Part shown: piece after piece, positions 49,099 through 57,726 of the stretch
How positions within the stretch are numbered: the stretch's first letter is position 1
How the letters are laid out: each line of letters starts with the position of its first letter
DNA from: Chromatocurvus sp964613795
GTDB lineage: Bacteria > Pseudomonadota > Gammaproteobacteria > Pseudomonadales > Halieaceae
Length of the DNA: 64,000 nucleotides
Reading direction: 5' to 3'
Assembly (NCBI GenBank): GCA_964613795.1
Contig: CAZTJR010000011.1
Coordinates: 32,977 to 96,976 of the forward strand
Notes under the pieces: generated by a model
What the model saw: only the letters and a program-made list of their open reading frames with translations
The model's database searches: none
What the model was told of the DNA's origin: nothing
Translations under genes and position numbers: made by a program

Positions 49099-51474
49099 AT
49101 GCACGCACGTCCTGAAACGTCACAGACTTTTTCTCAACACGGCCCCCAGATGCCCCTTTCGCGTCGCGTTCTTCTCGCTGGCGCTGTCGTCGCTGCCTGC
49201 GCCAGCGCGCCGTCGGTGATGGCCCAGAATGAGAGCAGTTTCGCGCTGGAAGAGGTGGTCGTGACCGCCCAGCGCCGCGAGCGCGGCCTCCAGGATTCGC
49301 CCATCGCCGTCAGCGCCGTCTCGGGCGACACGCTGCGCGCCGGCAACGTTCTGTCCTATGCGGATCTCGCGCGCAGCGCTGCCGCCGTGACGTTCACCGA
49401 GGGCTCGCCGCTGGATCAGGAGTTAAACATCCGCGGTGTGGTCAGTGTGCGCATCGACTCGCCCACCTCCGACCCCTCCATCGGCGTCTTCGTGGACAAC
49501 GTCTATGTAGGGCGTACCGGGCAGCTCAACACGGATTTCTACGACATCGAGCGGGTCGAGATCATTCGCGGGCCCCAGGGTGTGCTGCTCGGCAAGGGCG
49601 TGGTCGGTGGTGCCTTCAGCATCGTGACGGCGTCGCCGGAACGCGAGTTCGGCGGCGAGGTTTCCGTGTCTTACGGCAAGTACAACGACCAGAAGATTTT
49701 CGGGCATATCACCGGACCATTGACCGAATCCCTCAGCGGGCGCTTTTCCTTCCAGACCCAGGAGCACGACGGCTATTTCCGCGACATACTCAACGACCGT
49801 GACCTGCAGAACAAGAGTTCCAGCCAGTTCCGCGGTCAGCTGCTGTACGAGCCGTCGGAGCAGGACCTCTCGGCCCGTCTGGTGCTGGAGTATGCGCAGG
49901 ATGACAACAATGGCATCCACCGCATCGGCGAGAACATCAACCCCGATCTGGCGGGGCCAAAGTCCTTCAGCCGCGGGCGTGCGGTGGTTGCGGCGGCGCG
50001 CGGTGGCCTCAGCCGCAAGGAGAGTCTGTCCACCCATCCCACCTATGTGGGAGACACAGAGCCGACCTCCCAGTTTCTCGACCGGGAGAACTGGGCGCTC
50101 AGCCTGAACGTGGAGAAAGGCCTCGGTGAGAACATGAGCCTGGTCAGTGTGACCGGCTACCGCATGGGAACCTCAGGCAACCTGTATTCTCAGACCGGCA
50201 TCGATCCACGCAACCCGTTCAACCTGGCGGATGGCAGCGTGCCGCTGTTGTTTGACAGCATTGTGTCGGAATTCGAGGATTTTGAGCAGTTCAGCCAGGA
50301 GATCAACCTGTCCTGGTCCAGACCGGACAGCCGCTTTGACGGCTTGGTCGGGGGCTATTACCTCACGCAGGATATCCAGAAGAACGATATTTTCGTTGCC
50401 CACTCGCAGCCCGCCGTGCCCGGAACGGACATCTTTGCCGAGACGCTGTCCGGCGAGTCGCGCTGGTTTAACGACGGCGGTACGGACACCCTGGCTGTCT
50501 TCGGCCAGGTCGGCTTCGCGATCACCGACCAGCTCAAGCTAACGCTTGGTGGTCGCTATACACAGGACGACAAAAGCGGCACCGTGAGCGGCCTGTCCAC
50601 GAAGACCGGCGATTTCTTCAACCCGGACAGCACCACACCGCTTACCCCGCTCAGCCCCCAATACGGGCTCGGTGAGGGCTACACGGCGGACTACGACGAA
50701 AGCTGGAACGAATTCACGCCCCAGGCCATTCTTGAGTACAACCCAGGGGCGGGCTTCATGGCCTATATCAACGTGGCCCAGGCCTTCAAGGGCGGCGGCT
50801 TTGAGGATGATCCCGCAAGTGATGTCGCCGCACGGCTGTCCTTCGACCCGGAGACGGTAACCAGCTACGAGATCGGCACCAAGCTGGACTTCTGGGACAA
50901 TCGCGCGCGGGTCAATGCCGCCATCTTCTACATGGACTACGAGGACCTGCAGGTCACCCAGACCAATGCCGACTGCCTGTGCAACATTACGGACAACGCC
51001 GCCGATGCGGAGATAAGCGGTGTCGAAGTGGAAGTGCAGCTCGCTGTGTCCCGCTCCCTGCGATTCTTCGCCGGCGGCAGCTACATGGACACCGAGTACG
51101 TGGACTTCGTGGACAGTCTCGGCAACGACAACTCTGGCAACCGGCTGCAGCGCACGCCGGACTACACCTACAACCTGGGCTTTGACTACTCCGCGGATGT
51201 TGCAGGGCGTGCGGATGCGCTCAACCTGTTCGTAAACTATGCTTACCAGGGCGACTTCAACTACGACCCGGACAATATCACCGAGGAGCCGGCCTACGGC
51301 CTGCTCGACGGTCGTCTGGCCTACCAGGTCAATGACGATATCACCGTGTCCGCCTACGGCAAGAACCTTACTGACGAGGCCTACCGCGTTTTCGTGATCA
51401 ATTTTTTTGGCGACGAGGTTGGCTCACTGGGTGCACCGCGCACCTACGGTCTGGAGCTCAACGTGAAGTTCTGA
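49099..51474 (+). CDS. TonB-dependent outer-membrane receptor
   Basis: 791 residues from the ATG at 49099 (GAGG 8 bases upstream; a GTG nine bases earlier is possible). An N-terminal export signal with RRVLLAGAVVAACASAPSVMAQ leads to the plug: LEEVVVTAQRRERGLQDSPIAVSAVSG is the classic entry of catabolic TonB receptors, and VERVEIIRGPQGVLLGKGVVGGAF follows as VEIIRGPQGVLLGKG. The barrel ends in LGAPRTYGLELNVKF. This Sphingomonas-type receptor class commonly accompanies degradation genes, here the adjacent ligase/dehydrogenase cluster, and probably imports its substrate. A hairpin at 51542-51563 follows. Confidence 0.92.
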   Translation: MHARPETSQTFSQHGPQMPLSRRVLLAGAVVAACASAPSVMAQNESSFALEEVVVTAQRRERGLQDSPIAVSAVSGDTLRAGNVLSYADLARSAAAVTFTEGSPLDQELNIRGVVSVRIDSPTSDPSIGVFVDNVYVGRTGQLNTDFYDIERVEIIRGPQGVLLGKGVVGGAFSIVTASPEREFGGEVSVSYGKYNDQKIFGHITGPLTESLSGRFSFQTQEHDGYFRDILNDRDLQNKSSSQFRGQLLYEPSEQDLSARLVLEYAQDDNNGIHRIGENINPDLAGPKSFSRGRAVVAAARGGLSRKESLSTHPTYVGDTEPTSQFLDRENWALSLNVEKGLGENMSLVSVTGYRMGTSGNLYSQTGIDPRNPFNLADGSVPLLFDSIVSEFEDFEQFSQEINLSWSRPDSRFDGLVGGYYLTQDIQKNDIFVAHSQPAVPGTDIFAETLSGESRWFNDGGTDTLAVFGQVGFAITDQLKLTLGGRYTQDDKSGTVSGLSTKTGDFFNPDSTTPLTPLSPQYGLGEGYTADYDESWNEFTPQAILEYNPGAGFMAYINVAQAFKGGGFEDDPASDVAARLSFDPETVTSYEIGTKLDFWDNRARVNAAIFYMDYEDLQVTQTNADCLCNITDNAADAEISGVEVEVQLAVSRSLRFFAGGSYMDTEYVDFVDSLGNDNSGNRLQRTPDYTYNLGFDYSADVAGRADALNLFVNYAYQGDFNYDPDNITEEPAYGLLDGRLAYQVNDDITVSAYGKNLTDEAYRVFVINFFGDEVGSLGAPRTYGLELNVKF

Positions 51475-51541
51475 TTTCCGGTGCTGCGTCATGATCATCG
51501 GGGCCGACGGCGCGCCAGCCAGGTCCGCCTTGCCCACTAGC

Positions 51542-51563
51542 GGCGCATGCGTCAGCATGCGCC
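51542..51563. terminator. Bidirectional hairpin terminator
   Basis: Perfect 9-bp stem GGCGCATGC / GCATGCGCC with a GTCA loop, between the stop of the TonB receptor (51474, +) and the stop of the rhodanese gene (51586, -). No T run follows. Confidence 0.55.
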
Positions 51564-51585
51564 AGGGCCTGCACAAACCGCCCCT

Positions 51586-51912
51586 TTACGCGGCTTCCTT
51601 TTGCTCGAACCAGTCTTTGGTGCCGCCTTCGTAATCGAACACCTGGGTAAATCCCGCGCTTTCGAGCTTTCGTGCGGCGTTCGGCGATGCGTCACAATCG
51701 AAGTTCGCACAGTAGACAACGACCTTTCGCTGCCGGTCGCCCACTACCCTGGCGACGGTGCTTTCAAAGTCATCGTCAGCAACGGGAATATTGATGGACG
51801 TACGGATATGGGCTTCGTTGAAGTCATCCTGTGGCAGCACATTGATCAGCACGAAATCCTCGTGCTCGGTTTCGTTCATGATTTTCAGGTCATCGCGCGT
51901 GATGGCTTGCAT
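51586..51912 (-). CDS. Rhodanese-like sulfurtransferase domain protein
   Basis: 108 residues from the ATG at 51912 (AGGAG 6 bases upstream). A single rhodanese domain: FVLINVLPQDDFNEAHIRTSINIPV, then VVVYCANFDCDASPNAARKL with the presumed persulfide Cys68, and the closing GFTQVFDYEGGTKDWFEQ. The usual active-site loop CxxGxR is replaced by CANFDC, with a second Cys73, a type seen in single-domain rhodaneses that can form a disulfide. It carries sulfane sulphur or acts in redox sensing. It is monocistronic. Confidence 0.85.
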   Translation of the reverse strand: MQAITRDDLKIMNETEHEDFVLINVLPQDDFNEAHIRTSINIPVADDDFESTVARVVGDRQRKVVVYCANFDCDASPNAARKLESAGFTQVFDYEGGTKDWFEQKEAA

Positions 51913-52093
51913 AATGAGCTCCTGCTTGTCGTTCAGACGAATCCTGGACCAGGCCAATAAAACCATTGCCTGGCCCCTGTTCTAGTGACTCGTAAACCGT
52001 TCACCGGTTCCTGAGTAGAACAATGTAATCTGTCAGGATCAGCAGGTATAACTGTCAAGAATGAGCTGCCTTGTTGGTCGAGGATAAGCATGA

Positions 52094-52135
52094 AACGCAG
52101 GCTATGCATCGACGGGATGCCGCGTTTCCTGCGTT
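52094..52135. other. Nested stem-loop in non-coding DNA
   Basis: AACGCAGG (52094-52101) pairs with CCTGCGTT (52128-52135), and inside lies GCATC-GACGG-GATGC (52106-52120). It is remote from the stop codon of any gene, so it may be part of a small RNA or leader; there is no T run. Confidence 0.3.
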
Positions 52136-52337
52136 GAAGCACCCTGTGTGGCCTCCGGTTGCTGAAATCATGGGAACCTGCGAGCGGCTGCGGCGTCTAC
52201 CGCTGAGATACATGCGCTTGAAGGCGGCCCGGCGGATTCAACGCAACATCATTGCCATGTCACCACCCGTTGATTGAAGCTTGTATCTGCGGTTCACGGC
52301 GAGACAATAATCGCTTGCGACGTGAGCCGAAACGGCT

Positions 52338-52365
52338 GGCAATGTTTCACGAGGCAATGTTTCAC
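52338..52365 (+). repeat. 13-bp direct repeat before the 52383 gene
   Basis: GGCAATGTTTCAC occurs at 52338-52350 and 52353-52365, a period of 15 bp, ending 17 bp before the ATG and overlapping the ribosome-site region. It could be an operator or chance slippage. Confidence 0.45.
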
Positions 52366-52382
52366 AAAAGGAGGGCAACGCC

Positions 52383-52901
52383 ATGAGTGTATCGCTGCTG
52401 ATAGATGAGGAATTCCCGCATAAAGTCACGGCTGAACTCAGTTCCCGCGAGAGCGCCGAGGCGGTGATGGAGGAAGTGGCCGAAGACCCGGAACTGCGAA
52501 GTGCACGCCTTGAGCTAGTGGAGCCGGGGGATGAGCGTCTGGGCAAAAAGCTTGAACCCGAAAATCGGGGTATTGCGCGAAGCGCGTTGAAGTCCCACCT
52601 GGTTCTGGGTCTCCTGTTCCTGATCGCGGGATTGTCGATCGCCTGGCTATTGGTAACTTTCGGGCCGCCCGTGACACGCTCCAATCCCGTCGAGGTGTTC
52701 ATTGCCCTGGCGCTGGTCCCAACCCTGGTCGGGATGCTGCTGGCCGGTGCTCTGACATTGCGTCCGGATCACGATCCCATGATCTACGCTACGCGCCGCG
52801 CCGCAGACGCCGGTTACTGGACAGTGGTGGTGCACTGCAAGGATGAGGACCAGAAACAGCGGGTGACGCATCTCGTCAACCACCGGACGCAGACACTGTG
52901 A
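52383..52901 (+). CDS. Small two-helix membrane protein of unknown function
   Basis: 172 residues, with AAGGAGG 8 bases before the ATG. An N-terminal soluble segment (SLLIDEEFPHKVTAELSSRESAEAVMEEV) looks alpha/beta. Two membrane helices follow (LVLGLLFLIAGLSIAWLLV and VFIALALVPTLVGMLLAGAL), then a C-terminal soluble segment AADAGYWTVVVHCKDEDQKQR that seems to mirror the first. This recalls GsiB/heat-induced flavinator-type membrane proteins in layout only. No family is assigned. It converges on the NRAMP-like gene. Confidence 0.7.
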   Translation: MSVSLLIDEEFPHKVTAELSSRESAEAVMEEVAEDPELRSARLELVEPGDERLGKKLEPENRGIARSALKSHLVLGLLFLIAGLSIAWLLVTFGPPVTRSNPVEVFIALALVPTLVGMLLAGALTLRPDHDPMIYATRRAADAGYWTVVVHCKDEDQKQRVTHLVNHRTQTL

Positions 52902-52984
52902 GGGGGGTGCCCCATGCCGACCCGCTGCGGGTTCCGGCCGATGCAGTGGAGCGGTCGGCAAGGGCTTCGCTGCGCAGGCGCGGC

Positions 52985-54286
52985 TCAAGTGGTCAGCAGA
53001 TGGTAGTACTGCGGCGCCTTGTGTACGGCAAGGCCCAGTGAGAGTAGCAGGCCGGTGAACAGGAAGGCGTTGCGCCAGCGGCCGGCGGTGTGCTCGACCA
53101 TGACGCCGGGCGTGTTGATCAGCACAATCAGGATCAGGTAGACCAGCGGGATGACTACCACGTTGATGCCCATCAGCAGAATCACCTTCAGCAGGGCCGG
53201 GAAGGACCACAGGGGCGCCAGTGCTGCTGCACCGAGCACGAATATCGCCAGCAACACATGGAAACCGCGGTTGTCCGCGCTGAAGCGCCAGGGCTTGCCG
53301 AAGGCATCGAGCATGAGGTAGACGGTAACCTGTGCGGCCACCACCAGCGTGGTCATGGCGGCGATGAACAGGCCCAGTGAGAAGATCATCGGTCCCAGAA
53401 ACGCCACTGCCTTGGGCAGTGCGGCGCGCAGCACCTCGGCAGCCTGGCTCACATCCTCAAAACCTGCATGCTCCGGCAGCGGATAGAGGGCGAAGGCACC
53501 GGCGACCAGCACGAAGAAGGCATAGGCGCCAAAGATCAGCCCCAGGTTGAGCACGGACTGGCGCAATGCCTGGCGCAGTTGGTGGCTGTCAGCACCGGCA
53601 TCCGCGCACAGGTAGGGCAAGCCGAGCAGGGCGGCCGGGGCGATGGCGGCACCGACCATGGCGATGATCGACGTGCTGGCCACGCGCACCGAATTACCGC
53701 CCGGCAGGGGCAGGTCAGCCGGCAGAGCGGGCACAAAGCCGGGCAGGATGGCGCGCCATTCGCTGAGCCCGCGCAGCGCCACCATCAGAAAACACAGGAA
53801 CATCAGCACCATGAGCAGGGTCATCACGCGTTGCAGCCGCTCGTAACCGCGGGAGAACACCAGCCAGAGCACGGCGGCGGCCAGTGCGACCGACAGCGGC
53901 ACGGCGACGCGCAGGTCCTGCGTCAGCGCGCTTTCGCCAAGGCCAGTCAGGGAAAACAGAGCAGAACTCATTACCGAGAGCTGTCCCATGGACACCAGAA
54001 AGTGCACCGGAACCACCAGCAGCAGAATCAGCCAGGCCAGCGCCGGGTGCAGCCAGCGGCCCACCAGGCTGAGCATGCCGGTGTGCGGGTTCAGGGCACC
54101 CAGGCGTGAGGCGCTGTCGGCCGAGGCCACAAACAGCGGCAGCATCAGTAACAGCACCCACAGCAGCTCGTAGCGGAACCAGGCCCCGGCCAGCAGAAAA
54201 GAGGCGATGGCGCCAGCACCCATGGTGCCCGCGGCCATGACCGCCGCGGGGCCGATCAGATCGCGCAGCAGGCGGGTGAGCAGCAT
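52985..54286 (-). CDS. NRAMP-like membrane transporter lacking metal-binding motifs
   Basis: 433 residues with about 11 membrane helices. The start GPAAVMAAGTMGAGAIASFLLAG and WFRYELLWVLLLMLPLF follows the NRAMP/LeuT-fold pattern. However, the metal-coordinating DPGN of helix 1 is replaced by MGAG and the MPH of helix 6 by an APAAL segment (IGAAIAPAALLGLPYL reads AMVGAAIAPAALLGLPYL). A divalent-metal role is therefore doubtful; a different substrate is likely. Its ATG overlaps the stop of the DUF885 peptidase gene, so the two are co-translated, which favours transport linked to peptide or amino-acid use. Confidence 0.72.
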   Translation of the reverse strand: MLLTRLLRDLIGPAAVMAAGTMGAGAIASFLLAGAWFRYELLWVLLLMLPLFVASADSASRLGALNPHTGMLSLVGRWLHPALAWLILLLVVPVHFLVSMGQLSVMSSALFSLTGLGESALTQDLRVAVPLSVALAAAVLWLVFSRGYERLQRVMTLLMVLMFLCFLMVALRGLSEWRAILPGFVPALPADLPLPGGNSVRVASTSIIAMVGAAIAPAALLGLPYLCADAGADSHQLRQALRQSVLNLGLIFGAYAFFVLVAGAFALYPLPEHAGFEDVSQAAEVLRAALPKAVAFLGPMIFSLGLFIAAMTTLVVAAQVTVYLMLDAFGKPWRFSADNRGFHVLLAIFVLGAAALAPLWSFPALLKVILLMGINVVVIPLVYLILIVLINTPGVMVEHTAGRWRNAFLFTGLLLSLGLAVHKAPQYYHLLTT

Positions 54287-56127
54287 CAGCGCTGTTGCAC
54301 GCCGGTCGGTGCCTCGCGGTCAGCGGCGGCAGCGAGTGCCCGGGGCAGCAGATCCAGCGGCAGCGGCCCTGCGCGCAGTATGGCGTCCACCCAGTCGCGC
54401 ACGGTGGTAAACCCCATGGCCTCACGATCGGCATGGAGCTGTCGGAACTGCAGGTAACCGCTCATGTAGTCCCCCAGCTGCAGCGGCGAGTTGAGCACGC
54501 GCTGCCACAGGTTGCTGGCGAACTGCGGCGCCAGCAGGCCCTGATCGCGGGCAAACGCCAACACTTCGGCCTCACCCCAGTCGGCGGTATTCACCTGCAC
54601 GCTGACGTAGGCTCGGGTGGCATTCTCCAGACGCTTGCGCAGATGCGCGAGGCGCGTCAGCGGGGCATTGTCAGCCCAGCCCGCATCCAGCATCAGCTCT
54701 TCCACAAAGGTGCCCCAGCCTTCGACATAAGGCCCGTTCGGGAACAGGGTGCGTACCGGCGGCGCCGCAGCGACCGCGACCTTGTATTGCAGGTAGTGCC
54801 CCGGAAACATCTCGTGCGCGATGATCATGGTATTGAAGTGGGTGTTGAACGAACGGTAGAAGCCCTCGCGCACGGCCTCGGGGGCGCTGTCCGGCACCGA
54901 CGGCAGGTAGAACAGGGTGTCGGCGTCCGGATCGAAAGGCCCGCTGGGATAGACCCCACCCACCGCAGCGCCACTGAAATGCGCCGGCGACAGCGCGATC
55001 TCCAGCGTGGTGGGCTGTGGCACGCTGGCCAGATCCTGCGCGATAACAAAACGCTCGGCGGCGTACGTCAGCTCAGTAAAGCTGGCCAGCAGCTCGGCAC
55101 CGCGCGTATCGCGTGCCTGCTCCATGGCNNNNNNNNNNNNNNNNNNNNNNNNNNNNNNNNNNNNNNNNNNNNNNNNNNNNNNNNNNNNNNNNNNNNNNNN
55201 NNNNNNNNNNNNNNNNNNNNNNNNNNNNAGGGCCGGTCGCTCAGCGTCCGGCAGGCTGCGATACCAGCGCACCGCTTCGCGCTGCATCAGCGCACGCGCC
55301 GCGCGCACTTCCTCCAGCGCCACGGCGCGCAGTGAATCCGGCGTATAGCGGCCACCGGTGCGGCGCGCCAGCCCCGCGGCGTATCGTGCCTCGCCCATAC
55401 CCGGCTGCGGCGAGGCTTCCGGCAATACCGCGTGTTCCACATGATGGATCAGGGCTTCCAGCGCCGGCAGCACCTGGGTCAGCGTATCGCTCACGGTTCG
55501 GCCACCGGCAGCCGGTGGCCACTGCGCCACCATGCGGGCGAGCTCACCCTGATAAAACGCCTGGGTGCCCTTGAGCGTGCGTAGCGCGGTTCGCGTGGGT
55601 CCGAGGCGCCCCTGCTGTAGCGTCTCAGCCCCCAGCAGACACAGCGCCTGCACCCCCTCCAGCCGGCGAATGGCCGCAGCGCTGCGCGTCGGGCCGTCTG
55701 CGGCGCGCACCAGCAGGTGGGTCAGCGCCTGGGAGATCTGCTCGCTGTACCACTGCGGCTGAGTCTGTGGCGGGTTCTGCTGCTGCCAGTGCGCGAGCTC
55801 GGCCTCAACCTGCTGTGCGAGCACCTGCAGATCCAGCGCTGTGGACGTTGCCAGTTCCCTCTCGTTCAGCAGACGGTGCGCCGCACTGGCCGCGGCCGTG
55901 TTCTGGCCGATCCAGGCCTGCAGACGCTCGGGCGCATAATTCTCGAAGGCCGCCGCGCTGGGGGCATGCCCATCGGCGTAGGCACGGCTGGGGTAGAAGG
56001 CCACCCAGGCATCCAGATACTCCTGGATCAGCTGCGCGGCCTCGGTTGACTCAGCCGCCCCGATCCTGACACTGAACAGCAGCATCGCCGCCAGCCATAG
56101 GGCCCCCCGTTTTTGCAGTCGCATCAT
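54286..56127 (-). CDS. DUF885 family secreted metallopeptidase-like protein, interrupted by an assembly gap
   Basis: About 613 residues, of which some 34 are hidden by 100 N at 55129-55228. The ATG at 56127 (or the adjacent one at 56124) has GGGGAAGG just upstream and begins a signal peptide (LQKRGALWLAAMLLFSVRIGAAES). The zinc motif HEMFPGH and the downstream EGWGTFVEELML are the DUF885 hallmarks and resemble thermolysin-like peptidases. YVSVQVNTADWGEAEVLAFARDQ and LQLGDYMSGYLQF are also family segments. It is probably a periplasmic peptidase. The real gap length, and hence frame continuity, is unverified, but both flanks read in the same frame. Confidence 0.85.
   Translation of the reverse strand: MMRLQKRGALWLAAMLLFSVRIGAAESTEAAQLIQEYLDAWVAFYPSRAYADGHAPSAAAFENYAPERLQAWIGQNTAAASAAHRLLNERELATSTALDLQVLAQQVEAELAHWQQQNPPQTQPQWYSEQISQALTHLLVRAADGPTRSAAAIRRLEGVQALCLLGAETLQQGRLGPTRTALRTLKGTQAFYQGELARMVAQWPPAAGGRTVSDTLTQVLPALEALIHHVEHAVLPEASPQPGMGEARYAAGLARRTGGRYTPDSLRAVALEEVRAARALMQREAVRWYRSLPDAERPAXXXXXXXXXXXXXXXXXXXXXXXXXXXXXXXXXXAMEQARDTRGAELLASFTELTYAAERFVIAQDLASVPQPTTLEIALSPAHFSGAAVGGVYPSGPFDPDADTLFYLPSVPDSAPEAVREGFYRSFNTHFNTMIIAHEMFPGHYLQYKVAVAAAPPVRTLFPNGPYVEGWGTFVEELMLDAGWADNAPLTRLAHLRKRLENATRAYVSVQVNTADWGEAEVLAFARDQGLLAPQFASNLWQRVLNSPLQLGDYMSGYLQFRQLHADREAMGFTTVRDWVDAILRAGPLPLDLLPRALAAAADREAPTGVQQR
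55129..55228. other. Assembly gap (100 N) inside DUF885 gene
   Basis: Exactly 100 N of unknown true length; flanks share no repeat, so sequence is probably missing. Confidence 0.98.
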
Positions 56128-56263
56128 CACCTTCCCCCTCGTTGGTTTGGCCCGCGCTCCATCGGGCAGCCGCTGCGCGATCATAGCAGGCGCCCCTGCA
56201 TATCCACAGGCATCAGCCCACATGCTAGACTGCGCGGCCACTGTCCCAGCGGAGCCCTGCGCC

Positions 56264-56617
56264 ATGAGTGAGCCGGCCTTTACCCTCTATGATCTTCGCG
56301 TAGAGACCATCGCCGGCGAGCGGCCCTTCGTGTGCAGCCACGAACTGGGCAGCGGCTTTGAGGTGCGCGGTGAGAATATCGTCATGGATGCGCACAAGCC
56401 GTTCTCGCTGTACGCACTGGCTGCCCTGCTGCCACTGATTCCGGCCAAGCAGCGGCCGCTGAATGACCACGACTGGATGGCCACCGACCACGTGATCGCC
56501 TGCCCGGATCCGCACTGCGGGGCGCGCTTTCGCATCAGCCGCATCGGCAAGCGCCGTTTCAGCCGCGCTGAAACCACCGTCGAACCCCTGCCGGAGCACA
56601 ACCCATGGCAGGAATGA
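56264..56617 (+). CDS. TIGR04076-like small protein
   Basis: 117 residues from the ATG at 56264 (GGAG 9 bases upstream). The sequence LYDLRVETIAGERPFVCSHE, GSGFEVRGENIVMD and FSLYALAALLPLIPAKQRPLN fits the TIGR04076 family, a small cytoplasmic protein family of unknown function. The C-terminal CPDPHCGARFRISRI carries a CxxxxC that could bind metal together with C47. It overlaps the aldo/keto reductase start by 13 bp; the pairing suggests a shared task. Confidence 0.72.
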   Translation: MSEPAFTLYDLRVETIAGERPFVCSHELGSGFEVRGENIVMDAHKPFSLYALAALLPLIPAKQRPLNDHDWMATDHVIACPDPHCGARFRISRIGKRRFSRAETTVEPLPEHNPWQE

Positions 56618-57663
56618 TCCCGCGCTGCGAGCTGCGCAGCGATTACACTATCTCGCGCATCATCAAGGGCGGCTGGCAGCTGTCCGAAGGCCACAGCCGG
56701 GCGCTGTCAGACGACCCGGTGGCCGACATGTTCGCTTTTGTGGAGCAGGGCATCGACACCTTTGACTGCGCCGATATCTATACCGGCGTGGAGGAACTGA
56801 TCGGCCGCTTCATCGCCGCCAATCGCCAGCGCGCCGAGCCCATGCCGGTGCGGGTGCATACCAAGTACGTGCCCGACTACGCGGAGCTCGGCCAGCTGAA
56901 CAGGGCGAAGGTCGAACAGATTATTGACCGCTCGCTGTCACGTCTGGGGGTGGAGCAACTGGACATGGTGCAGTTCCACTGGTGGAACTATGCGGCACCG
57001 GGTTGCGAGCAGGCGGCGCAGTGGCTCGCCGAGCTGCAGCAGGCGGGCAAGATCGCGCTGCTGTCGCTGACCAACTTCAACAGTGAACAGACCCGCGCTC
57101 TGCTCGAGGCCGGACTCGCCCTCGCCACCACACAGGTGCAGTACTCGCTGCTGGACCCGCGGCCGGAAAAATCATTGATCGGCCTGTGCCGCGAGCACGG
57201 CATGCAGCTGCTGTGCTACGGCAGCCTGGCCGGGGGCTTTCTCAGCGATCGCTGGTTGGGCGAGCCGGATCCCACGGCTCCCGGTGGCCCTGGCCTGGAC
57301 AACCGCTCGCTGATCAAATACCGGCTGATGATCGAGGAAGCCGGCGGCTGGGATGCCCTGCAGGACCTCCTCGGAGGACTCAAATCCGTGGCCGACCGTC
57401 ATCAGAGCAGCATCGCCAGCGTGGCGGCGCGCTGGGTGCTGGATCAGCCTCAGGTCGCCGCGGTGATACTCGGCGCCCGCAACGCGGCGCATGTCGCCCG
57501 CTGCGAGGAGATTTTCAGCCTGAATCTGGATGAAGAGGACCGCGCCGTGATTGCCGCACTGCGCGGGCAGCTGGGTGTGCCGGCCGGTGATGTGTTTGAC
57601 CTGGAGCGCGACAAGCAGGGTTCCCACGGGCGTATCATGAAGTACGATCTGAACAGCGACTGA
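56605..57663 (+). CDS. Aldo/keto reductase
   Basis: 352 residues; GGAG lies 8 bases before the ATG at 56605. The catalytic tetrad is readable: Asp in DTFDCADIY, Tyr in DIYTGVEE, Lys in VHTKYVPD and His in VQFHWWNY. The C-terminal NADPH-binding segment VILGARNAAHVARCEE is present. It reduces an aldehyde or ketone with NADPH in the cytoplasm. The start lies inside the TIGR04076-like gene, so translation is coupled. The substrate is unknown. Confidence 0.9.
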   Translation: MAGMIPRCELRSDYTISRIIKGGWQLSEGHSRALSDDPVADMFAFVEQGIDTFDCADIYTGVEELIGRFIAANRQRAEPMPVRVHTKYVPDYAELGQLNRAKVEQIIDRSLSRLGVEQLDMVQFHWWNYAAPGCEQAAQWLAELQQAGKIALLSLTNFNSEQTRALLEAGLALATTQVQYSLLDPRPEKSLIGLCREHGMQLLCYGSLAGGFLSDRWLGEPDPTAPGGPGLDNRSLIKYRLMIEEAGGWDALQDLLGGLKSVADRHQSSIASVAARWVLDQPQVAAVILGARNAAHVARCEEIFSLNLDEEDRAVIAALRGQLGVPAGDVFDLERDKQGSHGRIMKYDLNSD

Positions 57664-57726
57664 CAGTCCGCGAGGCACGGTCGGGCGACTGCGGCACAGC
57701 CAGCCCACCGGACCTGGCCTGCGCCG

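Larger units (their letters stand above)
51913..52382. other. 470-bp intergenic region with stem-loops and a short tandem repeat
   Basis: No convincing coding frame exists on either strand. It holds the divergent upstream regions of the rhodanese and the small membrane protein. A small hairpin AACCG-TTCAC-CGGTT lies at 51996-52010, a nested stem-loop at 52094-52135 and a 13-base direct repeat at 52338-52365. Confidence 0.7.
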
